The translations under genes and the position numbers were made by a program. The notes below the pieces were generated by a model. It did not search any database and had not been told where the DNA came from. It was given only the letters and a program-made list of their open reading frames with translations. Shown here piece after piece: positions 1-6,525 of a stretch of 17,110 bases of DNA (the stretch's first letter is position 1; each line of letters opens with the position of its first letter). Source of the stretch: Dehalococcoidia bacterium UBA5748 (GTDB lineage Bacteria; Chloroflexota; Dehalococcoidia; Dehalococcoidales; UBA5627); contig DIFM01000014.1 in NCBI GenBank assembly GCA_002419135.1, positions 1 through 17,110 of the forward strand, read 5' to 3'.

Positions 1-22
1 CCTACAATTCTGAGACAGTAAC
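1..22. repeat. Terminal inverted repeat, left copy
   Basis: The first 22 bases are the exact reverse complement of positions 17088-17109; the match stops at base 23. It reads inward as CCTACAATTCTGAGACAG followed by TAAC. A perfect 22-bp inverted match at the two ends of a 17-kb piece is not expected by chance. The simplest reading is that the contig lies between two copies of an insertion sequence and stops a few bases inside each copy's terminal repeat. No transposase is visible in the window, and I cannot name the IS family. Confidence 0.75.
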
Positions 23-38
23 GGACTCTTACATAGAC

Positions 39-66
39 TTGACTATATAAATACATTTGGTAGAAT
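39..66 (+). promoter_or_regulatory. Sigma70-type promoter of RNA unit A
   Basis: The -35 box TTGACT (39-44) is separated by 16 bp from the -10 box TAGAAT (61-66). The same arrangement recurs in unit B at 415-442, including the shared bases ATTTGG just ahead of the -10. Transcription should begin near 72-75, at the first bases of the 5' stem. Confidence 0.7.
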
Positions 67-146
67 GGAATTAAGAGGGTAGTAATAATAAACAAAGGAA
101 TCCAACCAATAGCCCTCTGTAACTTGCGAAAGGAGGTTGTATATAG

Positions 147-221
147 ATGGTTTTTGACCTGTATTGCAAATGGAAATTTCCTTATTCCGGCTCCTCGCTG
201 GTTAGTGGTGTGGATAAATAA
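147..221 (+). CDS. Small ORF in RNA unit A, 24 codons
   Basis: ATG at 147 lies 10 nt after AAAGGAGG (129-136), one of the strongest ribosome-binding sites in the window. It opens a 24-codon frame ending at TAA 219-221. The peptide begins MVFDLYCKWKFPYS and ends GSSLVSGVDK. Aligned with the unit B peptide, it shares C-[KR]-W, then five residues, then GSSLV-x-G-x-D. The 3' half of the frame also forms the 5' strand of the stem 190-261, so conservation there may be structural rather than coding. The peptide has no membrane segment or signal. It could be a leader peptide whose translation controls folding; no gene that it would control follows. Confidence 0.4.
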   Translation: MVFDLYCKWKFPYSGSSLVSGVDK

Positions 222-358
222 AAAAGTAAAACAATCAATCATTTGAAAATCAGCGGGGAGCGAGCGAAGGTTTCCGAGCTCCTCAGGTAAATAAAAACTC
301 CCGCAGTGAAGCGGTATCTGGTTGGATAAATCAGGCGGGAGGAGTAGGAAGCGAACTT

Positions 359-396
359 AACAGGCTCCGGCGAAAAATCCGGAGCCTGTTCTTTTT
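359..396 (+). terminator. Rho-independent terminator of RNA unit A
   Basis: A 12-bp perfect stem, AACAGGCTCCGG (359-370) with CCGGAGCCTGTT (379-390), an 8-nt loop CGAAAAAT, and then CTTTTT. This is a textbook intrinsic terminator and it sets the 3' end of unit A. Its GGCTCC and GGAGCC strands match stem strands used earlier in the same RNA. Confidence 0.9.
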
Positions 397-414
397 ACAG
401 TACTAAAGAGGGTA

Positions 415-442
415 TTGACATATTAAATCTATTTGGTAAAAT
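415..442 (+). promoter_or_regulatory. Sigma70-type promoter of RNA unit B
   Basis: The -35 box TTGACA (415-420) is a perfect consensus. A 16-bp spacer leads to the -10 box TAAAAT (437-442). Placement relative to the RNA start matches unit A, so each copy is transcribed independently, with A terminating just upstream. Confidence 0.75.
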
Positions 443-520
443 GAAAGTAAGAGGGTAGTAGTAATAAGGAACCCAACCAATAGCCCTCAATAACTTGCGA
501 AAGGAGGATGTAAATTATAG

Positions 521-601
521 ATGCATGATATCCTAGCTTTACTTTGTAGATGGGACGAAGATTCTAAAGGCTCCTCGCTGGTTAATGGTGGGGATGAATA
601 A
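521..601 (+). CDS. Small ORF in RNA unit B, 26 codons
   Basis: ATG 521 follows GAAAGGAGG (499-507) by 13 nt and runs 26 codons to TAA 599-601. The peptide begins MHDILALLCRWDEDSK and ends GSSLVNGGDE. A nearer ATG at 508-510 is followed at once by TAA, so it is not used productively. Only C-[KR]-W and the GSSLV tail are shared with the unit A peptide, while spacing and stop position are kept. Coding is plausible because the frame and ribosome-binding site persist despite heavy divergence, but two copies are too few to prove it. Confidence 0.4.
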   Translation: MHDILALLCRWDEDSKGSSLVNGGDE

Positions 602-737
602 AGTAATAAAACAATCAATCATTTGAAAATCAGCGGGGAGCGGGCGAAGGTTTCCGAGCTCCTCATAAAAATGAAACTCCCGTAGTGAAACGGTATCTGG
701 TTGGATAAATCAGGCGGGAGGGGTAGGAAACGAAGGC

Positions 738-774
738 AACAGGCTCCGGCGAAAAATCCGGAGCCTGTTTTATA
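738..774 (+). terminator. Rho-independent terminator of RNA unit B
   Basis: A 12-bp stem AACAGGCTCCGG (738-749) with CCGGAGCCTGTT (758-769), with the same loop as in unit A, followed by TTATATAT. The stem is identical to that of unit A; the T run is weaker. Confidence 0.85.
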
Positions 775-1168
775 TATCCTGATTAGACGAATCCTCGCCG
801 CCTCGATACCGCTATCGATAAGTTTTAATAAGTAAGGCGATTTATAGAAATAAATACCGGCTAAATCAGTTTGTAATGAGCTTGTCGAAGGATGTTCCAA
901 ACGGTCTTTACGAGGACGACGCGGGAGGACGAAGTTTCGATTATTCGGGGCTAATCCGTCCCTCTCTGATTTATATGATATTCTTCGCCTTAAACTCAGA
1001 AAGACAATGTAGAGGGACTCCTCACAATAGTTCGCCCCCGTCTATTCGTTAGTTTATCTTTTACCCCCACCACCCCCGGCGCCAAATTTTGCACGGAAAA
1101 TATTTTATAAAAATCCGCTTTAAAAACGCCCTCATAGTCTGAAAGCAGGGAGGTCTGAAAAGCCGCTC
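775..1168. other. Intergenic stretch between RNA unit B and dnaE
   Basis: About 390 bases with no supported gene. Open frames here are short, and the longest minus-strand one (619-900) runs backwards through RNA unit B. The stretch contains the 13-mer TGAGCTTGTCGAA (877-889), which recurs in the terminator at 4773-4785. It also has a nested inverted repeat: GTCCCTCT (958-965) with AGAGGGAC (1011-1018), and inside it TCTGA (965-969) with TCAGA (996-1000). There are three C5 runs (1035-1039, 1064-1068, 1073-1077), G-rich on the minus strand. I cannot assign a function to these. Confidence 0.5.
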
Positions 1169-1171
1169 TTG

Positions 1172-1180
1172 TGCTATAAT
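1172..1180 (+). promoter_or_regulatory. Extended -10 promoter of dnaE
   Basis: TGCTATAAT at 1172-1180 is a perfect -10 with the TGn extension; no good -35 lies 17-18 bp upstream. Transcription would begin near 1187, giving a leader of about 27 nt before the TTG at 1214. The identical nonamer precedes tRNA-Ala at 9306-9314. Confidence 0.65.
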
Positions 1181-1213
1181 TGTCGGGATTACAACTTCGA
1201 AAGGACTCTATGC

Positions 1214-4200
1214 TTGTTTACCCATCTGCATACTCATAGCGAATACAGCCTGCTGGATGCCATGTGCCACATACCAAACATGGTTGCCCGCGCCAAAGAA
1301 CTGGGAATGACTGCGCTGGCGCTAACCGACCACGGCGTTATGCATGGGGCAATTCAGTTTTATAAGGCGGCAAAAGATGCCGGAATCAAGCCGATTATCG
1401 GCTGTGAAGCCTATATTGCTTGCGGCAGCCGTTTGAGCCACACCCCAGCCGATAAACAGAGCTACCACCTGGTACTGTTGGCAAAGAATAACACCGGCTA
1501 TGAAAACCTGATTCAGTTAATTACCAAAGCCAACCTGGAAGGTTTCTACTACCGCCCGCGTATGGATAAGGAAATTCTCGAGCAGTACCACGAAGGGCTG
1601 ATTGCACTTAGCGCCTGCCTTGCCGGAGAAATTCCGCGGCTTATTTTGCAGGGACGCATAGACGATGCCAAGCAGACTGCTTTATGGTACAGTCAAACCT
1701 TCGGTAAAGATAGCTTTTATCTTGAGATACAGAGGCACCCCATCCCCGAACTGGAACCGGTCAATCAGGAGCTTATTAAAATCGGCAAGGAACTCGATAT
1801 CCCGCTGGTTGCTACCAATGATGTGCATTACATCTTAAAAGAAGAGGCCAAATATCAGGATTTACTGATGTGCATCGGCACCAACACCACTGTTCTCGAT
1901 GAGAAAAGAAAGAAAATGGCCGATGACGGCTTCTACTTAAAAAGCCCCGAAGAGATGGCGGATATGTTCAAGGATGTGCCGCAGGCGATTGAAAATACAA
2001 ATAAAATTGCCGATATGTGCAACCTCGAACTGGAGTTCGGGCGGTTGCACCTGCCGGAAATCGAAATCCCCGAAGGCATGACACCCTTCCAATATGTTGA
2101 AGACCTGTGCCGCAACGGATTGCCCAAGTTTTACCCGGAACCTACTCCCGAAATAGAGGAGAGGTTAAAATACGAACTGGATGTTATCCAAAAGACCGAA
2201 TTTGCCCGCTATTTTCTGGTAGTCTGGGATATCGTTAAATTCGCCCGTGAAAACGGCATTCTGGTAAACGTCAGGGGCAGCGCCGCTTCCAGCATTGTTC
2301 TGCGCTGTCTGGAAATTAACGACATCGACCCCATTCCGCACAAACTCGTATTCGAACGGTTTTTAAACATCGAGCGCCGCGAGATGCCCGATATAGATAT
2401 GGATTTCGAGGACAGGCGGCGCGAAGAAGTCATCAGCTACGTCTCACGAAAATACGGCCAGGACCATGTCGCTCAAATTATCACCTTCGGGACGCTGGGC
2501 GCCAAAGCCGCCATCCGCGATGCCGGGCGCGCCCTGGGTATGCCCTACAGCGATGTCGACCGTGTGGCTAAACTGGTGCCTTTTGCCGTTGGCATGACGA
2601 TAGAAAAGGCATTGGAAGAAAACGGCGAATTCAAGTCTATTTACGAAAACGAAGCCAACGTTAAGAATCTGGTGGATTACGCCAAAGGCGTCGAGGGGGT
2701 GGCGCGCCACGCCAGCACTCATGCCGCCGGCGTGGTAATCTCGAAAGACCCGCTCACCAACCACATCCCGCTGCAAAGGGTCAGCCGCGAAACGGAAGCC
2801 GGGCTGGTAATGACGCAGTACCCGATGGATGACATCGCCAATATCGGGCTTCTGAAAATGGACTTTTTAGGGCTTTCCAACCTCACCACGCTCGGAAGGA
2901 CACAGCAAATCATTAAAAAGAACCAGGGTATTGATATCGACCGACATGATATTCCGATGGATGATAAAAAGACCTTCGAGTTACTGGCTGCCGGAGAGAC
3001 CGTCGGGGTGTTCCAGCTGGAAGGCAGCGGCATGCGCCGCTATATCAAAGATTTGAAACCGACCGTCTTTTCCGATATCGCCGCCATGGTAGCTTTATAC
3101 CGCCCGGGCCCGATGGAGCAGATTCCCAAGTTTATCCGCTCCAAGTACGGCATCGAGCCGATTACCTATCCCCACCCCGCCCTTAAGGAGTTTTTAGAGG
3201 AAACATACGGCGTCATCGTTTACCAGGAGCAGGTGCTTTTTATAGTGCGCGCATTCGGCGGCTACAGTCTGGGGCAGGCGGATATCTTCCGCAAGGCGAT
3301 GGGCAAGAAAAAAGCCGAGGTAATGGTAAAGGAAAAAGCCAATTTTATAAAGGGAGCGCAAAAAAACGGCTACACGACCGAAATCGCCGAAGAGGTCTAT
3401 ACGCTTATCGAGCCGTTTGCCGGCTATGCCTTCAACAAGGCGCACGCCGTAAACTATGCGCTGATTGCCTACCAGACGGCATATCTCAAGGCACATTATT
3501 CCATCGAGTACCTGACGGCGCTTCTAATTGCGGCAGACGGACAGGCAGAAAAAATCAGCGTGGCGGTGGACGAGTGCCGCCGGATGGGTATCAAGGTACT
3601 GCAACCCGATATTAACCACTCGGAGATCGATTTTGCCATTGAAAAAATGGGAGAGGGAACGCAGGGTATCCGCTTCGGGCTGGAAGCCATCAAGAATGTG
3701 GGCGAAAATGCCGTTAAACCCATTATTGAAGAAAGAAAAGCCAATGGAGAATATACAACCATCGAGGATATGTGCCGCCGTGTCGATATCTGCGGGATAA
3801 ATAAGCGGGTAATGGAAAGCCTGATTAAATCAGGGGCAATGGACTGTCTGGGAGAGCGTGGAACGCTTCTTGGAAACATCGGTACCATTATGTCTGCCGC
3901 CCAGCGCGAACAGCAGCTTAAAATCAGCGGGCAATCGACTATGTTCGACCTGTGGGGAGACAGTGTCAGCATTCCTATGCCCAGCCTGGACCTGGAAGCG
4001 GTGAATGTCTCGCGCAAGGAAATCCTGGACTGGGAGAAGGAGCTTTTAGGAGTTTATCTCTCCGAACATCCTTTCAGCCCCTTTGCCGACAAGGCGATGG
4101 CGGAAAACACCACTCTCTGCGGGCAGGTAGATGCTGAGATGGACGGTCAAACAGTTATGGTGGCAGGCATGGTATCATCTGTTCGCCATTTAAATACCAG

Positions 4201-4729
4201 AGACGGACAGCCCTTTGCCAGCGTTACGCTTGAGGACTTAAGCTGCAAGCTGGATGTGATGGTATGGGCGCGCATTTTTGCCTCCACGCGGGATTTATGG
4301 GTGGAAGGCAACATTCTTTTAGTGGACGGCAAGGTGAAAATCAGAGCGGATAAGCCGCAGCTGGCCTGCGAACATGTACGTATCTATAACCTGGAGGACA
4401 AGACTTTGGCGAAAAAAGTAGTAGCACCCAAATTTTTCGAATCTACGAAGGCTACTGAGGAAACTGTAAAGACACCCGGCAAGACCCGCCGCTTAACGGT
4501 ACGCTTAAGGCAAACGGGAGACGAAGCCGCGGATGTAAAGCAATTGCATGATGTGATGAATATACTGAATGAATATCCGGGAGACGATTTCGTTAAAATC
4601 ATTGTGGATAACGGAACTAAGGTATTTACTATGAAGATGCCTTATATGCATATCGGAATCTGTTCGAAGATGATGTCGCGGCTGGCGGATAAGGTGGGAG
4701 AGGACCGCATCGCTATCGACGACGAGTAG
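1214..4729 (+). CDS. dnaE: DNA polymerase III alpha subunit
   Basis: Catalytic subunit of the replicative DNA polymerase, about 1171 residues, normal for DnaE1. An N-terminal PHP domain opens with FTHLHTHSEYSLLDA (H4, H6, H8) and keeps TDHG, GCEAY, SACLAG and TNDVHY. Its metal-binding residues therefore look intact, unlike in E. coli, and a PHP-borne proofreading nuclease is possible. The polymerase core has PDIDMDF (D395, D397 as the catalytic pair) and the third aspartate in KMDFLGL (D550), RPGPMEQIPKFI, YQEQV and FNKAHAVNYALIAYQ. An OB-fold follows around residues 975-1060 (GMVSSVRHLNTRDGQPFA), then a C-terminal tail. I chose TTG 1214 as the start because GAAAGGA (1199-1205) lies 8 nt upstream and the family begins at MFTHLH. 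The earlier in-frame TTG at 1169 lies upstream of the -10 box, and the ATG at 1210 is out of frame. A solitary gene, convergent with menG. Confidence 0.96.
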   Translation: MFTHLHTHSEYSLLDAMCHIPNMVARAKELGMTALALTDHGVMHGAIQFYKAAKDAGIKPIIGCEAYIACGSRLSHTPADKQSYHLVLLAKNNTGYENLIQLITKANLEGFYYRPRMDKEILEQYHEGLIALSACLAGEIPRLILQGRIDDAKQTALWYSQTFGKDSFYLEIQRHPIPELEPVNQELIKIGKELDIPLVATNDVHYILKEEAKYQDLLMCIGTNTTVLDEKRKKMADDGFYLKSPEEMADMFKDVPQAIENTNKIADMCNLELEFGRLHLPEIEIPEGMTPFQYVEDLCRNGLPKFYPEPTPEIEERLKYELDVIQKTEFARYFLVVWDIVKFARENGILVNVRGSAASSIVLRCLEINDIDPIPHKLVFERFLNIERREMPDIDMDFEDRRREEVISYVSRKYGQDHVAQIITFGTLGAKAAIRDAGRALGMPYSDVDRVAKLVPFAVGMTIEKALEENGEFKSIYENEANVKNLVDYAKGVEGVARHASTHAAGVVISKDPLTNHIPLQRVSRETEAGLVMTQYPMDDIANIGLLKMDFLGLSNLTTLGRTQQIIKKNQGIDIDRHDIPMDDKKTFELLAAGETVGVFQLEGSGMRRYIKDLKPTVFSDIAAMVALYRPGPMEQIPKFIRSKYGIEPITYPHPALKEFLEETYGVIVYQEQVLFIVRAFGGYSLGQADIFRKAMGKKKAEVMVKEKANFIKGAQKNGYTTEIAEEVYTLIEPFAGYAFNKAHAVNYALIAYQTAYLKAHYSIEYLTALLIAADGQAEKISVAVDECRRMGIKVLQPDINHSEIDFAIEKMGEGTQGIRFGLEAIKNVGENAVKPIIEERKANGEYTTIEDMCRRVDICGINKRVMESLIKSGAMDCLGERGTLLGNIGTIMSAAQREQQLKISGQSTMFDLWGDSVSIPMPSLDLEAVNVSRKEILDWEKELLGVYLSEHPFSPFADKAMAENTTLCGQVDAEMDGQTVMVAGMVSSVRHLNTRDGQPFASVTLEDLSCKLDVMVWARIFASTRDLWVEGNILLVDGKVKIRADKPQLACEHVRIYNLEDKTLAKKVVAPKFFESTKATEETVKTPGKTRRLTVRLRQTGDEAADVKQLHDVMNILNEYPGDDFVKIIVDNGTKVFTMKMPYMHIGICSKMMSRLADKVGEDRIAIDDE

Positions 4730-4758
4730 GAAATACAAATCGTTCTTGGTAAATTAAC

Positions 4759-4798
4759 AAAGCCGTTCGTGGTGAGCTTGTCGAACCATAACGGCTTT
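4759..4798. terminator. Bidirectional terminator between dnaE and menG
   Basis: A hairpin with arms AAAGCCGTT (4759-4767) and AACGGCTTT (4790-4798), and an inner pairing TGGT/ACCA around GAGCTTGTCGA. T-rich tracts on either side let it serve both the end of dnaE (+) and the end of the menG operon (-). The loop carries TGAGCTTGTCGAA, also seen at 877-889. Confidence 0.75.
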
Positions 4799-4862
4799 CC
4801 TTATACGAAGTGAAAACATTTAAAGTAGCACAGGGATGCCCGCTTATTTACGATGACTTTCT

Positions 4863-5600
4863 TTACTTCTTTGCCACGTGAATGGCCGCCGCCCCGAAGA
4901 AGAGGCGTTTGAAGGTTACTTTTGAGAAGCCTGATTGAAGCAGCAAATCTCGCAGCTCTTCCGCCCCATAGTAGTTTTCCGCCGATTCCGCAAGATATTG
5001 GTAGGCTGCGCTGTTGCCGGAGATAATCCTCCCCAAAAAGGAAACGATATATCTCACGAATAAGCGATGGAAGAACTTGATTATTTTAGCATTGGGAGCC
5101 GGCTGGCTGGATTCGACGATAACAAATCGGCCTCCGGCTTTCATAACGCGCAATACCTCCGAGATATACTGAGCCGACACTTCATTCTTGTAGGTCAGAT
5201 TGCGAAAACCGAAGCCGATACAGATACTGTCAAAGGAATCAGATGGAAAAGGGATATCGGCAATGTCGCCGGTCACAAAAGTGATGTCCAAACCTGCTTT
5301 TCCCGCCTTGCGAACAGCCACGTCCAGCATCGGACGGCTGAAATCCAAGCCGGTAACTTGAGCGTCTTTACCGGCAATTTTAGCAACCGATATAGATAAA
5401 TCACCCGTGCCGCAGCAGATATCCAAAATTGCTTTGGGATGTGAAGCGACGGCTTCCTTTGCCGCCTTCTTTCTCCACAGGATATCCATCCCGCCGGTAA
5501 AAAGGTGATTGATTAAATCGTAGTTGGGCGGAATGGATTCATAGACTTCATCGTGCAGGAATTCGCTTTTATTATTTTCATCAGTTGTATTTGTTGCCAT
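4863..5600 (-). CDS. menG: Demethylmenaquinone methyltransferase
   Basis: A SAM-dependent C-methyltransferase of the UbiE/MenG family, 245 residues, catalysing the last step of menaquinone synthesis (demethylmenaquinone to menaquinone). Seen in the sequence: the family signature YDLINHLFTGGMDILWRKK (residues 27-45), SAM-binding motif I LDICCGTGD (59-67), the acidic residue after the second strand in GLDFSRPM (D86), and GDIADIPFPSDSFDSI (from 111). The length is typical. It abuts menA with no gap, and menA supplies its substrate, so menaquinone rather than ubiquinone is the likely product. It is the last gene of the minus-strand operon, before the hairpin at 4759-4798. The exact quinone is inferred from context. 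Confidence 0.93.
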   Translation of the reverse strand: MATNTTDENNKSEFLHDEVYESIPPNYDLINHLFTGGMDILWRKKAAKEAVASHPKAILDICCGTGDLSISVAKIAGKDAQVTGLDFSRPMLDVAVRKAGKAGLDITFVTGDIADIPFPSDSFDSICIGFGFRNLTYKNEVSAQYISEVLRVMKAGGRFVIVESSQPAPNAKIIKFFHRLFVRYIVSFLGRIISGNSAAYQYLAESAENYYGAEELRDLLLQSGFSKVTFKRLFFGAAAIHVAKK

Positions 5601-6512
5601 TTAAAGAGCCTTATCCAGTATATAACCTATCCCGAGAAGCACGTGAGTCAGCATTATAAAGATGACATTGCTTCCCAGCGCCGGTATCAGCTTATTCATG
5701 TCGCCATACTGTCGGGCACCCTTTATCGCCTTGATTGCAAACGGCAGGCTCAAGAAGGCTACCAGGCACCAGACCGGCATTATTACCGTTCCGCTTACAA
5801 GCGTAGCAATAACACAACCGACTATCCAGATATAAACGGCAATAGTGGCTGCCGCATAGAACTTGCCGGCTGTTTCCAGCCCGAAAACGACCGGCGTTGT
5901 GCGCCTTCCGCCGATACGGTCGGCTTCGACATCGGGGAACTCGTTAATCAGTAAGAGATTGTGAACCATAATCCCGGATGGAATGGCCGCCAGCAGAACC
6001 ACCCAGCTGTATTCCCCCGTTTGTACGAAATACAAACCCAGTATTGGCATAACGCCTAACCCGACACCGGGAGACCACTCAGGCCAGACTGTCTTTAAGA
6101 GTACGGGAGTATATAAAACAAGTATCAAACCGGCAATGACTACCAGAGGGATAAGTTGCCAGCCGCTAACGATAAAGAAAAAGATGCCTATTCCCAGGGC
6201 AACAAGCGAAGTGACAATACCAACACCCAGAGCCTGTTTTAGTGCAAGCTTTCCTTCCGGAACCAGACCGCTGCCCCCGGAAAAAGGGGTGCGCTTGACG
6301 TTCAAATCGATACCGCTCTTATAATCGAAGTAGTCGTTAATGGCATTGACGCTGCCGTGCGTCAGTGTTAACCCCAAGCCGGCAAGCAGCGCGTACCAGA
6401 TATTGAAAGAACCGTAATACCAAGCAATAGCTGTCCCCAGAAAGGTGAGAACAACCGACAGAATAAGAAATTGAGGCCTTGTTTCTTTAAACCATAGCGC
6501 TAATTTGCTCAT
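5601..6512 (-). CDS. menA: 1,4-dihydroxy-2-naphthoate polyprenyltransferase
   Basis: An integral-membrane UbiA-superfamily prenyltransferase that attaches the polyprenyl tail to dihydroxynaphthoate. It has the two Mg-diphosphate motifs, NDYFD with a further D (59-69) and NEFPDVEAD (190-198), the latter followed by RIGGRRTTPV, which is typical of MenA. About eight or nine hydrophobic segments surround them. I chose ATG 6512 because AAAGGAG lies 5 nt upstream; the GTG at 6518 in the same frame would overlap that site. The product is 303 residues, normal for the family. A homologous UbiA role (for example protoheme or tocopherol synthesis) is made unlikely by menG directly downstream. Confidence 0.92.
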   Translation of the reverse strand: MSKLALWFKETRPQFLILSVVLTFLGTAIAWYYGSFNIWYALLAGLGLTLTHGSVNAINDYFDYKSGIDLNVKRTPFSGGSGLVPEGKLALKQALGVGIVTSLVALGIGIFFFIVSGWQLIPLVVIAGLILVLYTPVLLKTVWPEWSPGVGLGVMPILGLYFVQTGEYSWVVLLAAIPSGIMVHNLLLINEFPDVEADRIGGRRTTPVVFGLETAGKFYAAATIAVYIWIVGCVIATLVSGTVIMPVWCLVAFLSLPFAIKAIKGARQYGDMNKLIPALGSNVIFIMLTHVLLGIGYILDKAL

Positions 6513-6525
6513 ATTCACTCCTTTG

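Larger units (their letters stand above)
72..396 (+). ncRNA. Structured RNA unit A (unrecognised family)
   Basis: A transcription unit of about 320 nt delimited by its own promoter and terminator. Visible structure, in order: a 5' stem AGAGGGTA (74-81) with TAGCCCTCT (110-118, one bulged G); the conserved TTGCGAAAGGAGG with a ribosome-binding site; a variable segment (137-188); a 14-bp stem 190-203/248-261 closed by GCTCC and GGAGC; a second stem 298-304 plus 318-323 with 329-341; and a 12-bp terminator stem. The two long stems resemble each other (CTCC, CGC, CTGGTT on the 5' side; AATCAG, GCG, GGAG on the 3' side). Unit B repeats the whole arrangement. I cannot match it to T-box, tmRNA, 6S, or any riboswitch whose consensus I know. 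It could be a stand-alone regulatory RNA, a translated leader-like RNA, or a short mRNA. That it is a real, duplicated RNA gene is fairly sure; its function is unknown. Confidence 0.7.
72..774 (+). repeat. Tandem duplication of the RNA unit (period about 375 bp)
   Basis: Units A and B form a direct tandem repeat covering promoter, RNA and terminator. Homology starts around the -35 boxes (39 and 415) and ends at the terminators (396 and 774). Nearly all differences are point changes except in the segment at 137-188 and 508-568, which cannot be aligned convincingly. The array begins about 16 bp from the contig's terminal inverted repeat, so further copies could lie beyond the left edge. Confidence 0.85.
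448..774 (+). ncRNA. Structured RNA unit B (tandem copy of unit A)
   Basis: The second copy keeps the same order of elements: 5' stem GAGGGTA (451-457) with TAGCCCTC (481-488), TTGCGAAAGGAGG, a variable segment (508-568), the 14-bp stem 570-583/628-641, the second stem 677-683 plus 697-702 with 708-720, and a terminator. Relative to unit A, the short hairpin CCG[C/T]-AGTGAA-[G/A]CGG changes a C-G pair to T-A (683/690 against 304/311), a compensatory change that supports an RNA structure. The segment at the start of the small frame is essentially unrelated between copies and 8-9 nt longer here. The repetition, with an own promoter and terminator, argues for a mobile or expandable RNA gene family. 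Confidence 0.7.

Noticed and set aside
72..396. tmRNA or retron RNA
   Set aside because: There is no tRNA-like acceptor end, no ANDENYALAA-like tag and no reverse transcriptase nearby.
320..400. T-box riboswitch, suggested by GGAGTAGGAAGCG before a terminator
   Set aside because: The T-box core AGGGTGG-N-ACCGCG is not present, and no aminoacyl-tRNA synthetase or amino-acid gene follows; each unit ends at its own terminator.
147..601. trp-type leader peptides (one Trp codon in each small frame)
   Set aside because: There is only one Trp codon in each and no trp gene downstream.
619..900. 93-codon open frame on the minus strand
   Set aside because: It runs antisense through RNA unit B and its terminator, has no recognisable domain, and unit A has no equivalent protein.
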